From Zea mays (Eukaryota; Streptophyta; Magnoliopsida; Poales; Poaceae), in the NCBI RefSeq assembly GCF_902167145.1, contig NC_050097.1, positions 174,126,923 through 174,190,922 of the forward strand: DNA of 64,000 nt, written 5' to 3'. The first letter of the stretch is position 1, and each line of letters begins with the position of its first letter. Below are positions 10,887 through 20,913 of this stretch, piece by piece. The notes below the pieces were generated by a model. The model had not been told where the DNA came from, did not search any database, and worked only from the letters and a program-made list of their open reading frames with translations. The translations under genes were made by a program, and so were the position numbers.

Positions 10887-11129
10887 CTTGCTTTTCACCG
10901 GCGGACAGAGTAGGAGGTGAGTGGCAGAGAAGATTCAGATGCGGGAATGCAAGAACTAGGGCGCGGAAAGCAAAGGCGGCTAAAAGCGCAACTCCTATGG
11001 GATATTCTTGAGCCAGATACCGTTTCAAAAAGTGCCCAGTCATCACCCGGCGGTTATTTCCGAAATCCCAACATGCCACGTGGACATCTGGCAGTTATTT
11101 CCGAAAAAGCCGACGTGTCACTTCATCAC
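10887..11129. other. Region upstream of the Grande antisense gene
   Basis: About 240 bp between the ATG of the antisense gene and the 81-bp array. It should hold the antisense gene's 5' UTR and promoter. I see no clear TATA box. It does contain repeated GTTATTTCCGAAA-like words near 11053 and 11094 that foreshadow the neighbouring array. Confidence 0.4.
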
Positions 11130-11750
11130 TCGGTTATTATCCTCAAATAACTCGTGCAGCCGGCTATTACTCGGCGTTGCCTCTAACACGCCGACCTCGT
11201 GTTCAATCGCTCGGCATTACTTCTAAAATGCCGATGTCGACCTTCAACCATTCGGCGTTGCCTCTAAAACGCTAACCTCATATTCAATCGCTCGGCATTA
11301 CTTCTAAAATGCCGATGCCGACCTTCAATCACTCGGCGTTGCTTCTAAAACGCTGACCTCGAATTCAATCGCCCGGCATTACTTCTAAAATGCCGACGCC
11401 GACCTTCAATCACTCGGCGTTGCCTCTAAAACGCTGTCCTCGTGTTCAATCGCCCGACATTACTTCCAAAATGCTGACACTGACTTTCAATCACTCGGCG
11501 TTGCCTCTAAAACGCTGACCTCGTGCTCAATCGCTCGGCATTACTTCTAAAAATGCCAACACCGACTTTCAACCACTCGGCGTTGCCTCTAAAACGCTGA
11601 TCTCGTATTCAATCGCTCGGCATTACTTCTAAAATGCCGACGTCAACCTTCAATCACTTGGCGTTGCCTCTAAAACGCTGACCTCGTGTTCGATTGCTCG
11701 ATATTATTTCTAAAACGCTGACGTCGACCTTCAGTCGTTCGGCGAGTCAT
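11130..11750. repeat. 81-bp tandem array of two diverged ~40-bp half units
   Basis: The word TCGGCATTACTTCTAAAATG recurs at about 81-bp spacing (near 11211, 11292, 11373, 11454 and on). It alternates with TCGGCGTTGCCTCTAAAACG. The two half units are clearly related to each other, so the array grew first by duplication of a ~40-bp unit and then of the pair. About seven full periods are present. It lies upstream of the antisense gene and could influence its transcription, but nothing in the sequence proves that. Confidence 0.9.
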
Positions 11751-11985
11751 CTACTGTCTCAAAAGAATCAGTTCTATAATAAGGAAAAGCAAGTCATTGA
11801 TAAGGGTCAAACGTCATTTTTTTTCATTAAAGGGAAGATAAAAGCTTACAAACCAACTCTTCACGAGTTGGTGCTTCCCTACTACTACTCTACATTACTA
11901 CTACTACTAAACTACACTATACTACTCTACATTACTACTACATTATTCTAACTACACTATACTAATATCTAAAGACCAGTGGCGT
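11751..11985. other. Low-complexity spacer in the Grande-like element
   Basis: A short A-rich stretch followed by a TAC/ACT-rich microsatellite-like run at about 11878-11965. It lies just 3' of the small acidic minus-strand ORF and may be its 3' UTR. Nothing else is visible. Confidence 0.6.
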
Positions 11986-12119
11986 TTAGCCACTGGCCTT
12001 GCTGCTGCTGCCCTTGTCGCCGCCGCCTCTGGTGCTGCCCGTGCTGCTGCCGCCTCTGGTGCTGCCCTTGTCGCCGCTGCCCCCGCCGCCGTTGCTGCCG
12101 TCACCGTCGCCGTCGCCAC

Positions 12120-12151
<32 letters not shown>

Positions 12152-12426
12152 TCTTCGTCCCCGCCGCCGTCCGAGTCCTCCTCGTCCGAGGAGAACTCAG
12201 ACTCATTCGAGCCCTCGAGCCCGGAGCGCTCGACGACCCGGATGTACGTCCAGACCTCCGCGGCAATCCCCTGGGAGTCGTCTGAATCATCAGACGACGC
12301 CGGGGGAGAGACGGGAGCCGGAGATCCCTCGGACTCGGAAGAGAACTCCTCCTCCGAGTATTCCGAGTCGCCGAAATCCTCCGACGGAGGAGTCGGCTCA
12401 CGCTTGCGTTTGTGACCCTTGCCCAT
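11986..12426 (-). CDS. Small acidic low-complexity antisense ORF of the Grande-like element
   Basis: A 146-codon ORF starting MGKGHKRKREPTPPSEDF. The N-terminus is basic and could be a nuclear localisation signal. The rest is serine/glutamate/aspartate-rich and runs into a poly-Asp stretch coded by (GAC)n and a glycine/serine tail. A longer frame begins at 12501, but a TATA box on the same strand at 12508-12516 puts the likely start site near 12480, so the ATG at 12426 is preferred. No family recognised. Because of its biased composition, being open is weak evidence; the TATA box, ATG and clean stop make it plausible as a second antisense gene. Confidence 0.5.
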
Positions 12427-12507
12427 GGCGAAAACAGATAGAAAGGAGGAGAAGGATGTAGTAAAGAACAGCGAAGAGATGTGAAAAAACCAGAGGAGCA
12501 AGGGCGT

Positions 12508-12516
12508 TATTTATAG
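12508..12516 (-). promoter_or_regulatory. TATA box for the acidic antisense ORF
   Basis: CTATAAATA on the minus strand, about 85 bp upstream of the ATG at 12426. A ~30-bp TATA-to-start distance leaves a 5' UTR of about 55 nt that includes pyrimidine-rich sequence. It shows that the antisense strand has its own promoter candidate, independent of the LTRs. Confidence 0.5.
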
Positions 12517-13130
12517 AAGGGAAAGGCAACCGCTCACTTCCAACCGCGGTCACTGAACAGTCGCAAAGCATTCAATAAGCACTCCCACCCATCTGAAGAC
12601 ACGTCAGACGGCTGACGCCGTTTCATGCAACACTACACCCATTGGGACTCCAGTCAACAGCGCAAAGGATATGATTACACTAGCCGTCCCATCACATTAC
12701 TACTCAGAAGCAGCCGGCTAAAACACTCAGCGCACCAAGCCGTCCCTTGCCCACACCCATTGGGGGGGACGCCCAGGAATTATCAGTATATTTTTCAAAA
12801 CGGTCACATCCGTGCAGGGTACGCAGTGAATACCTCAAGACAAAAATGAGATACCAGTAAGGATCAGAGGAAAGCCAAATATAGCCAGCAAAGTACAAGA
12901 TGTGGCTGACAGAAGCGACGCAATGACTAGACAGAGAACGTCCATCAAACGTCCAATCAAGTCGCAGAAGCAAGTAAATTGCATCACCTAGCAAGATATG
13001 GATGGATCGCAAACTCGGCTACTAAAGACAAAATATATGCTGACCTCTGCAGCAAAATATTGATGACATAATGCTGACCTCCAAAGCATAATGCAAATAG
13101 CCTCATACCAATTTTTACGAGCGAAAGGAA
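12517..13130. other. Non-coding 3' region of the Grande-like element
   Basis: No gene recognised. It contains two of the six dispersed ACACCCATTGGG words (at 12635 and 12753) and moderately AT-rich unique sequence. It would be the 3' untranslated region of the sense transcript and the upstream region of the antisense unit. Confidence 0.5.
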
Positions 13131-13562
13131 GACCTTCGAATGGATTATCCTTAAAAATCCATTTGAAGGTCAGGGGCTACACCCATTGGGTGCACCTCCG
13201 GTGCACCCCATGGATTATCATTCCAAGTCGAGATAGTGCCGACCTCTAAAGCGAAGGACAAGATTAAAGGACCAACCCTCAACCAGGATGCAGGAGCACA
13301 AATGGAGATAATTTACGGGAAAGACCTTCGAGTAGATTGTTTTCTAAAATCTACTCAAAGGTCGGGGGCTACACCCATTGGGTGCACCTCCGGTGCACCC
13401 AATGAAGTTCAGAATCCTACAAGTCGAAATGCCGACCTCTAAGGCACAAACATGAAATTAAGCTTTGGTCAAACGAGTGATCGGGGCAAGAGAAGACGGC
13501 AGGAAGTCATTTTTTGGACCTTGGATATTTGGGTTGATTACCTCCAAATTAACCCAAAGATC
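13131..13562 (+). repeat. Three stem-loop plus polypurine modules ahead of the 3' LTR
   Basis: Three similar modules. Module 1: arms 13131-13146 and 13155-13171. Module 2: arms 13323-13338 and 13347-13363. Module 3: arms near 13528-13535 and 13551-13558. Each inverted repeat is followed at once by a polypurine word: GGTCAGGGGCT, GGTCGGGGGCT or GATCGGGGGCT. Only the third abuts the 3' LTR and is the working polypurine tract. Modules 1 and 2 are followed by ACACCCATTGGG and by a perfect 9-bp inverted repeat (GGGTGCACC...GGTGCACCC) at 13188-13208 and 13380-13400. Confidence 0.85.
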
Positions 13563-13569
13563 GGGGGCT
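13556..13569 (+). other. Polypurine tract of the Grande-like element
   Basis: AAAGATCGGGGGCT directly before the 3' LTR start TGTGGGGG at 13570. It primes plus-strand DNA synthesis during reverse transcription. Confidence 0.85.
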
Positions 13570-14195
13570 TGTGGGGGATAGATATCCCCTAGGTCCACTA
13601 AAGGAGTAAAAGACCTCACGAAAGGCCCAAGGGCCCAATAAATCGCAAGGTCATTCCTTCGTGGGCCTGAGGAGAAACGACCAACAAAGCAGAGAAGACA
13701 TGAGGCCGGATTGGTGCAAACCCGAACGGCCCACATCGTCGAGCGAATGATCGCAACAGAGACCCGATTTTCCCGCGCGGGAGCCCCCATGCAGCGGAGC
13801 CGTGCGAGGATAAGTCGGCGAGGATCACGCAGGATAAACTCGAGAGGTTCACTATCTTTTAGTTACTTGTTGTTATCATATCCACGTGTATTGCCCCACG
13901 GTCGAGTATATAAGGCCTAGGGGGCACCCCTTCAGAACGATCGACCCTATCTTACTTAGCCACCCACGTAAACTCTCTGCGCCTTCAACCCAGAGAGCCC
14001 TCTTGTAACCACACTCGCATACTCACCAGGACGTAGGGTGTTACGCATCTCTAAGCGGCCCGAACCTGTAAACCTTGTCCACTGTCCCTCGTGCGATCAG
14101 CACGAACCATTTTGCTACAGTTGTCGACACCGTCCTACTCCTAAAACACCTTGAGGGGCAACCCCGGGTGTGCGGTCGGACCCAAAACACCGACA
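13570..14195 (+). repeat. 3' LTR of the Grande-like element (626 bp)
   Basis: Starts TGTGGGGGATAG and ends ACCGACA. TATA box at 13907-13914. It matches the partial 5' LTR over 457 bp with four transitions and no gaps. Confidence 0.95.
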
Positions 14196-15178
14196 ACATG
14201 CCCGTCGGTTCCCATTGGTGTCTTCGCGGGCTTGGCGTCCTTCATCCCAAACCGCTTGAGAAGATATTGAGTGTACTTTGTTTGGGAGATGAAGGTGCCG
14301 TCCTTGAGTTGCTTCACTTGGAACCCAAGGAAGTAGTTCAACTCGCCCATCATCGACATCTCAAACTTTTGAGTCATCACCCTGCTAAACTCCTCACAAG
14401 ACTTTTGGTTAGTAGAACCAAATATTATGTCATCAACATAAATTTGGCACACAAAAAGATCACTGTTACAAGTATTAGTGAAAAGAGTGGGATCGGCTTT
14501 CCCAACCTTGAAAGAATTAGCAATTAAGAAATCTCTGAGGCATTCATACCATGCTCTTGGGGCTTGCTTAAATCCATAGAGCGCCTTAGAGCGCTTAAAC
14601 ACATTGTCGGGGTACCTATCATCCTCAAAGCCAGGGGGTTGTTCCACATACACCTCCTCCTTTATTGGCTCGTTGAGGAAAGCGCTTTTCACATCCATTT
14701 GAAGCAACCTGAAAGAGTGGTGAGCAGCATAGGCTAATAATATTCTAATAGACTCTAGCCTAGCCACAGGAGCAAAAGTCTCGTCGAAATCCAAACCTGC
14801 GACTTGGGCATAACCTTTTGCCACAAGTCGAGCCTTGTTTCTTGTCACCACCCCGTGCTCATCTTGTTTGTTGCGAAACACCCACTTGGTTCCCACAACA
14901 TTTAGCTTTGGACGTGGCACCAGGCTCCAAACTTCATTCCTCTTGAAGTTGTTGAGCTCTTCCTGCATGGCCAACACCCAGTCCGGATCCTGCAAGGCCT
15001 CTTCTACCCTGAAAGGCTCAATAGAAGAGACAAAGGAGTAATGCTCACAAAAATTAGCTAATTTTGAGCGAGTCGTTACTCCCTTGCTTATGTCACCCAG
15101 AATCTGGTCAACGGGGTGATTTCTTTGGATCGTCGCTCGGACTTGAATTGGAGGGGCTAGTGGTGCTTCTTCCTCCAT
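14196..15178 (-). pseudogene. Copia A reverse transcriptase, truncated by the Grande insertion
   Basis: An open frame of about 327 codons. It holds the Copia RT signature [73 protein letters not shown] and the catalytic [10 protein letters not shown]. It ends at MGTDGH where the Grande-like LTR begins, so the last RT residues and RNase H are separated from it. The RT domain itself looks well preserved. Confidence 0.9.
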
Positions 15179-16689
15179 AGCTTGTTCTTCTTGTGCTCCC
15201 CTTGATCACACGCCTCTTCTTGATGAACCTGTCCATCATCTTGAGTTGGGGGATGCACCATTGTTGAGGAAGATGGTTGATCTTGCTCCTGTTGTTCCTG
15301 TGGTCGCACCTCACCTATTGCCATCGTGCGCATTGCGGCCGTCGGAACATCATCTTCATCTATGTCATCAAGATCAACTTGCTCTCTTGGAGAGCCATTA
15401 GTCTCATCAAATACAACGTCGCTAGAGACTTCAACCAAACCCGATGATGTGTTGAAGACCCTATACGCCTTTGTATTTGAGTCATACCCTAGTAAAAACC
15501 CTTCTACTGCTTTGGGAGCAAATTTGGAATGCCTACCTTTCTTCACCAAAATGTAGCATTTGCTCCCAAAAACACGAAAGAAAGAGACATTGGGTTTGTT
15601 ACCGGTAAGAAGTTCGTAGGAGGTCTTCTTGAGGAGGCGATGCAGATATAGCCGGTTTATGGCGTGGCAGGATGTGTTCACAGCTTCCGACCAAAACCGC
15701 TCGGGCGTCTTGAATTCTCCAAGCATCGTCCTCGCCATGTCGATGAGCGTCCTGTTCTTCCTCTCTACCACACTGTTTTGCTGTGGTGTGTAGGGAGCGG
15801 AGAATTCGTGCTTGACGCCTTCTTCATCAAGATATTCCTCCACTTGCATATTCTTGAATTCAGACCCGTTGTCGCTTCTTATCTTTTTCACATTGAGCTA
15901 AAATTTGTTTTGAGCCCTCTTTAGAAAGTGCTTTAGGGTCCCTTGGTTTTCTAATTTATCCTGCAAAAAGAACACCCAAGTGAAGCGGGAAAAGTCATCA
16001 ATAATTACAAGACCATACTTACTTCCCCCGATGCTGAGGTAGGCGACGGGTCCAAAAAGATACATGTGAAGAAGCTCCAGTGGTCTTGATGTTGTCATCA
16101 CATTCTTGCTGTGATGAGTGCTTCCCACCTGTTTCCCTGCCTGACAAGCTGCACAAGGTCTATCTTTCTCGAAGCAGACATTGGTTAGTCCTAACACATG
16201 TTCTCCCTTTAGAAGTTTATGAAGATTCTTCATCCCAACATGTGCTAGACGGCGATGCCACAACCAGCCTATGCTAGTCTTAGCTATTAAGCATGCATCT
16301 AGATCAGCCTCCTCTTTCGAAAAATCAACTAAGTAGAGTTGGTCGTCTAATACACCCTTAAAAGCTAATGAACCATCACTCCTTCTAAAGACAAATACAT
16401 CTATATTGGTAAATAGACAATTATAACCCATGTTACATAATTGACTTACAGAAAATAAGTTGTACCCGAGCGATTCAACTAAAAACACATTTGAGATAGA
16501 ATGCTCGGATGTAATGGCTATCTTCCCTAATCCTTTAACCTTGCCTTGGTTCCCATCTCCAAAGATGATCGAATCCTGGGAATCCTTGTTCTTGACGTAG
16601 GAGGTGAACATCTTCTTCTCCCCCGTCATGTCGTTTGTGCATCCGCTGTCGATAATCCAGCTTGAGCCCCCGGATGCATAAACCTGCAA
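15157..16689 (-). pseudogene. Copia A protease C-terminus, GAG-pre-integrase and integrase
   Basis: 16689-15898 contains the protease active site WIIDSGCTNDM, then the GAG-pre-integrase zinc finger (WLWHRRLAHVGMKNL with CAACQAGK), then the start of the integrase core. The first catalytic aspartate is replaced: the family motif has D before LFGPV, here it is Y (LLHMYLFGPV). A TAG at 15898-15900 breaks the frame between two halves of the core. 15891-15157 continues with SDNGSEF (second D), the SAPYTPQQNSVVERKNR segment (with the catalytic E), and the downstream GYDSNTKAYRVFN region before RT. Integrase would be inactive on two counts. Confidence 0.85.
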
Positions 16690-17778
16690 GGTAATTTACA
16701 CTTGGGTTTTAGGTACCCAACTCTTGTTGGGTCCTACAAGGTTAGTCACAATAGCCTTTGGAACCCAAATACAAGTCTTGTCTCCCTTGCATTTGGATCC
16801 CAACTTTTTAGCAACTATTTTTTCATTTTTACATAATAGCGCAAATGAAGTGTTGCAATCATGGTAAATGGTGGAAGGTTCATTATATGTTCTCCTAGGC
16901 ACAAGAGGCACAACATTACTTTTTTCTAGGCCTACTTCTACCATGCACAAAAGTAGAGCTAGAGGCAAACATAACATGTGAAACAAAAGCATTATGATCA
17001 TAACTCCTATGAGTATTCCTAGAAAATTTTCTATCATAAATGTAAGCATGACATTTTTGAGAACTACTAGCCATAGGAGCCTTCCCTTTCTCCTTGTTGA
17101 GAACGGGAGCCTTTTGGCTTGTTAAGTTCTTAGTTTCCTTTCAAAAACCAAGTCCATCCTTAATAGAGGGGTGTCTACCTATTGTGTAGGCATCCCTAGC
17201 AAATTTTAACTTATCAAAATTATTTTTGCAAGTCTTAAGTTGAGCATTAAGACTTGCCACTTCATCATTCAAATTTGCAATAGCAATAAGATGTTCATTA
17301 CATGTATCAACATCAAAGTCCTTACATCTATTACAAATACTAACATGCTCTACACATGAACTAGATTTATTAGCTTTCTCTAGCTTAGCATTTAAATCAT
17401 CATTTAAACTCTTTAAACTAGATACAGTTTCATGGCAAGCAGATAACTCAGAGGATAGCATTTCATTTCTTTTAATCTCTAAAGCAAGAGATTTTTGCAC
17501 ACTGATAAATTTATCATGCTCCTCATATAAAATATCCTCTTGTTTTTATAACAATTTATCTTTTTCATTTAAAGCATCACTTAACTCATTGATCTTTTCT
17601 ACTTTAGCCCTATCTAATCCTTTAAATAGACTAGAGTAATCTACTTCATCATCGGAGGAATCCTCATCACTAGAAGTAGAGTACTTAGGGGTATCTCGAA
17701 CACTTACCTTCTTTTCCTTGGCCATGAGGCTAGTGTGTCGTTCGTTGGGGAAGAGCGAAGACTTGTTGAAGGCCGAGC
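16690..17778 (-). pseudogene. Copia A gag-protease linker with coiled coil, degenerate
   Basis: 17500-17141 keeps a heptad-rich coiled coil (LSACHETVSSLKSLNDDL, ANLNDEVASLNAQLKTC) with a Cys pair (CNRCKDF), typical of the long linker in SIRE/Maximus elements. The zone 17140-16690 should lead into protease but is broken into short frames, with recognisable words such as TCIWVPKAIVTNLVGPNKSW. The part at 17719-17778 runs into a hAT MITE. Confidence 0.7.
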
Positions 17779-18302
17779 CAGGGTGGGTGTTCGGGTTACA
17801 GAAAATTTCGGGTCGGGTAATTCGGGTATTTAAAATTTCGGGTTTTGAGAATCGATACCCGAAATTAAACGGGTTTTACAATACCCGAAAATTCGGGTAC
17901 CCGAAATTCCGGGTTCTGGTTCGGGTATTCCCGAACTGTTGTGTTGGCTTCATAAAAACACATACACCCTATTAAATTAGTATAAAAATATAGTTTGAAT
18001 AATGATATATATGGACATATAAAACACAAGCAATCTACAATCACAAGTTATGCACACTTACACATAATTATAGATGTACAAATTAATAATTAAACATGAC
18101 ATGAGTACATGACACATGAAAGTTCGGGTAATTCGGGTATTTCGGGCACCCGAATGTGATACCCGAATTACCCGAAATAAATTCGGGTTTTGCAAGTTGC
18201 TACCCGAAATTCCCGAACAAAATTTGGGTTTCGGGTATTTCGGGTTCGGGTGTGGGTATTCTGGTTTCGGGTTTCGGGTTACGGGTTTTTTGCCCAGCCC
18301 TA
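17779..18302. mobile_element. hAT-type MITE in Copia A (524 bp)
   Basis: Ends are CAGGGTGGG... and ...CCCAGCCCTA; read inward from the right this is TAGGGCTGGGCAAA, the same terminus as the MITEs at 31412 and 60073. The 8-bp duplications are AGGCCGAG (left, with one extra C before the element) and AGGTCGAG (right). The same site in Copia B (around 61060) is uninterrupted, which acts as an empty site. The body is rich in CCCGAA/TTCGGG words. Confidence 0.85.
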
Positions 18303-19606
18303 AGGTCGAGGCTGCCAGTCCTTCATCGTCGGAGTCGGATGTAGAGCAGTCTGAATCCCATTCTTTGCCAAGGTGCGCCTTGCCCTTCACCTTCTTGTAA
18401 ACCTTCTTCTTCTCCCTCTTCCCATGCTTTTCCTGTTCCTGGTCATTGTCATTATCGGGGCATTGTGCTATAAAAATGACCAGTCTTACCGCATTTGAAA
18501 CATGAGCGCTTTCCCTTTGTCTTATTCTTGTTGGGGTACTCCTTGCGTCCTTTTAATGCGGTCTTGAAGCGCTTGATGATAAGCGCCATCTCATCTTCGT
18601 TGAGGCCCGCGGCCTCCACTTGTGCCACTTTGCTTGGTAGTGTCTCCCTGTTGCTGGTTGCTTTGAGGGCAACGGTTTGAGGCTCGTGGACGGGTAGTGG
18701 ACCGTTTAGAGCATCGTCCACATATCGAGACTCCTTCACCATCATGCGCCCACTCACAAACTTCCCAAGAATCTCCTCGAACGTCATCTTGGTGTACCTG
18801 GGATTCTCACGAATAAGGTTGACAAGATGGGGGTCAATTACCATAAATTACCTTAGCATTAGTCGGACGATGTCTTGGTCCATCCATCTTGTGCTTCCAT
18901 AGCTTCTAATCTTGTTGATCAGGGTCTTGAGCCTGTTGTATGTTTGTGTTGGCTCTTCTCCCCTGATCATCGCGAACCTTCCCAGCTCGCCTTCCACCAA
19001 CTCCATTTTGGTGATCATGGTGGCGTCGTTTCCCCCATGTGATATCTTGAGGGTATCCCAAATTTGCTTGGCGTTGTCCAAGCCGCTCACCTTGTTGTAT
19101 TCATCCCTGCACAAAGATGCTAGAAAAACAGTGGTAGCTTGTGCATTCTTATGAATTTGCTCATTTATGAAAACGGGATTGTCACTATTATCAAAATGCA
19201 TTCTGTTTTCAACAACCTCCCAAATACTAGGATGGAGAGAAAATAGGTGACTACGCATTTTGTGACTCCAAAATGAGTAGTCTTCTCCATCAAAGTGTGG
19301 AGGTTTCCCAAGTGGAATTGATAGTAAATGAGCATTAGAATTGAATGGAATACGGGAATAATCAAATGAATAATTTTGATTAACCGTTTTCTTTTTCGAT
19401 GAAGAGTCGTCGTCATCGTCGTCTCTTGGTGAAGATGAAGAGGCATCACTGTCGTAGTAGACGATTTTCTTGATGTGCCTCTTCTTCTTCCCATCCCTCT
19501 TCTTGTGACTTGAGCCTGAGTCGGTAGGCTTGTCGTCTCTAGGCTCATTGAGGAAGGACTCCTTCTCCTTGTCATTGACCACCATCCCCTTTCCCTTAGG
19601 ATCCAT
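18303..19606 (-). pseudogene. Copia A gag, broken
   Basis: Starts MDPKGKGMVVNDKEKE at 19606. An acidic, serine-rich N-terminus is followed by the Copia gag domain (HFDGEDYSFWSHKMRSHLF, SGLDNAKQIWDTL, MELVEGELGRFAM, NKIRSYGSTRWMDQDIV). A TAA at 18848-18850 sits where the related element B has a serine codon; the frame resumes directly (IDPHLVNLIRENP). A zinc knuckle CFKCGKTGHF near 18500-18475 suffers a one-base insertion in a T run, so its last Cys is out of frame. A lysine-rich stretch and acidic tail follow to the MITE. Confidence 0.85.
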
Positions 19607-19643
19607 CTCTTCGGGCGATTAGTCCCTTAAGTGAAGAGAACGA

Positions 19644-19654
19644 CTCTGATGCCA
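19644..19654 (-). other. Primer-binding site of Copia A
   Basis: TGGCATCAGAG on the minus strand, two bases after the LTR end. It is one mismatch from TGGTATCAGAG, the usual initiator-Met tRNA site of Copia elements. Confidence 0.75.
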
Positions 19655-19656
19655 AT

Positions 19657-20913
19657 TGAGAGCACCTAGAGGGGGGGTGAATAGGTGATCCTGTAAAAAT
19701 CAACACAAATAGCCACAAAACTTAGTTATGAAAGTTAGAATGGCTAAGTAGCTTGAAGCGAGTTCTTGTGAACACAGACAATCAAAGAGAAAGCACACAA
19801 GAGACACGCGATTTTTATCCCGTGGTTTGACCAAGTAATACTGCCTACTTCCACGTTGTGGCATCCCAATGGACGAGGGTTGCACTCAACCCCTTTCAAG
19901 CAATCCGATGATCAACTTGAATACTACGGTTTTTCCTTTCTTAGTCTTTCTCCTGTTTGCGAGGAATCTCCACAACTTGTAGCCTCTCGCCCTTACAATG
20001 ATGATCACAAAAGAAGCACAGAAGTAAGGGAGGGGAGAGCAACACACACAAGACTCAAATCCACAGCACAATCACGCACACAAGTCACAACTTGAGCTCA
20101 AAACACAACGCATGGAGTTCACAACTCAAATAGAGCTCAAGTCACTATCTCAAAGAATCGAATGCGTGAAGTTGGAGTCTTGGAGTCTTAGAATGTTTCT
20201 TGTAAGCTTGGGTGTCTCCTCCATGCGCCTAGGGGTCCCTTTTATAGCCCCAAGGCAGCTAGGAGCCATTGGAGGCCAACAAGGAAGGCCATCCTTGCCT
20301 TCTGTTGGGTGGCGCACCGGATAGTCCGGTGCGCCACCGGACAGTCATTGTAGACGGTCCGGTGCGTATATCCTTCCTTTTCTGGCACAGACGACAGTTG
20401 TAGCTCCGGGCCTGATGGCGCACCTGACACTGTCCGGTGCACACCGGACTGTCCGGTGCCCCCTACCGACCGTTGGCGTGGGCCACGCGTCGCCCGCGGA
20501 TTGCGCGGCCGACCGTTGGCTCATCGGACAGTCCGGTGCACCACCGGACAGTCCGGTGAATTATAGCCATACGCCGCCGATTTTTCTCGAGAGTGGCCTG
20601 TTCACCGGAGGCTGGCCTCGCGCACCGGACACTGTCCGGTGCACCATCGTACAGTCCGATGTGCCAAGTCGAGCTGGACTTCGGCTGCACCCAGCCAAGT
20701 CTTTTGTAATTCTTTTCTTTTCTTCTTTTCTCTGTTTCTGGCACTTAGACAATATATGTTAGTACTCAAAACAATGTACTAAGTCTAGAAACATACCTTG
20801 TTACATGATTTGCACTTCTTGCTTGTTTGGCACATAATCACTCACTTAATATGTGTTGGACACTTAATCACCAAAACATTATAGAAATGGCCCAAGGGCA
20901 CATTTCCCTTTCA
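19657..20913 (-). repeat. 5' LTR of Copia A (1257 bp)
   Basis: On the minus strand it starts TGAAAGGGAAATGTGCCC at 20913 and ends GTGCTCTCA at 19657. TATA box at 20239-20246. The U3 half holds many copies of the palindromic word CACCGGACAGTCCGGTG and variants (about 20315-20660). 20914-21431 is a second, diverged copy of its 5' portion. Confidence 0.9.
20239..20246 (-). promoter_or_regulatory. TATA box of the Copia A 5' LTR
   Basis: GGCTATAAAAGGGACCCC on the minus strand. About 690 bp of U3 lie upstream. The same motif is at 62557-62564 on the + strand in the U3 fragment. Confidence 0.7.

Larger units (their letters stand above)
1..14195 (+). mobile_element. Grande-like Ty3/Gypsy (Tat lineage) LTR retrotransposon, 5' end cut by window edge
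   Basis: A nearly full-length LTR retrotransposon. The first 457 bases match 13739-14195 without a gap, so both LTRs are visible. Order: 5' LTR, primer-binding site, gag-protease-RT-RNase H-integrase on the + strand, an 89-bp tandem array, a spliced gene on the minus strand, an 81-bp tandem array, a small acidic minus-strand ORF, three hairpin/polypurine modules and the 3' LTR. Full length would be about 13.9 kb. LTR size (626 bp), total size and the antisense gene all fit the maize/teosinte Grande family. The two LTRs differ at 4 of 457 sites, all transitions; at the usual grass rate of 1.3e-8 per site per year this is about 0.3-0.4 million years. It interrupts the RT of a Copia element; the base after the 3' LTR starts ACATG, the expected target duplication, whose partner lies outside the window. 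Confidence 0.85.
14196..20913 (-). mobile_element. Copia element A (SIRE/Maximus lineage, Opie/Ji/Giepum type), 5' part
   Basis: Minus-strand Ty1/Copia element: 5' LTR 19657-20913, Met-type primer-binding site, gag, coiled-coil linker, protease, integrase, RT. The RT is cut by the Grande-like element at 14195/14196; the rest of RT, RNase H and the 3' LTR lie outside the window to the left. Copia domain order (integrase before RT) is visible. The element is itself inserted in a related LTR (20914-21431), at a site reading ACGCG, so ACGCG is the predicted target duplication at its far left end. It is pseudogenised by stops, a frameshift and a hAT MITE. Confidence 0.85.

Noticed and set aside
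11979..12461. Arginine/cysteine-rich + strand ORF over the acidic ORF
   Set aside because: Shadow of the poly-Asp codons on the minus strand; the TATA box and ATG support the minus strand.
18116..18400. Short ORFs across the CCCGAA-rich region
   Set aside because: They lie in the hAT MITE, whose word repeats keep frames open.
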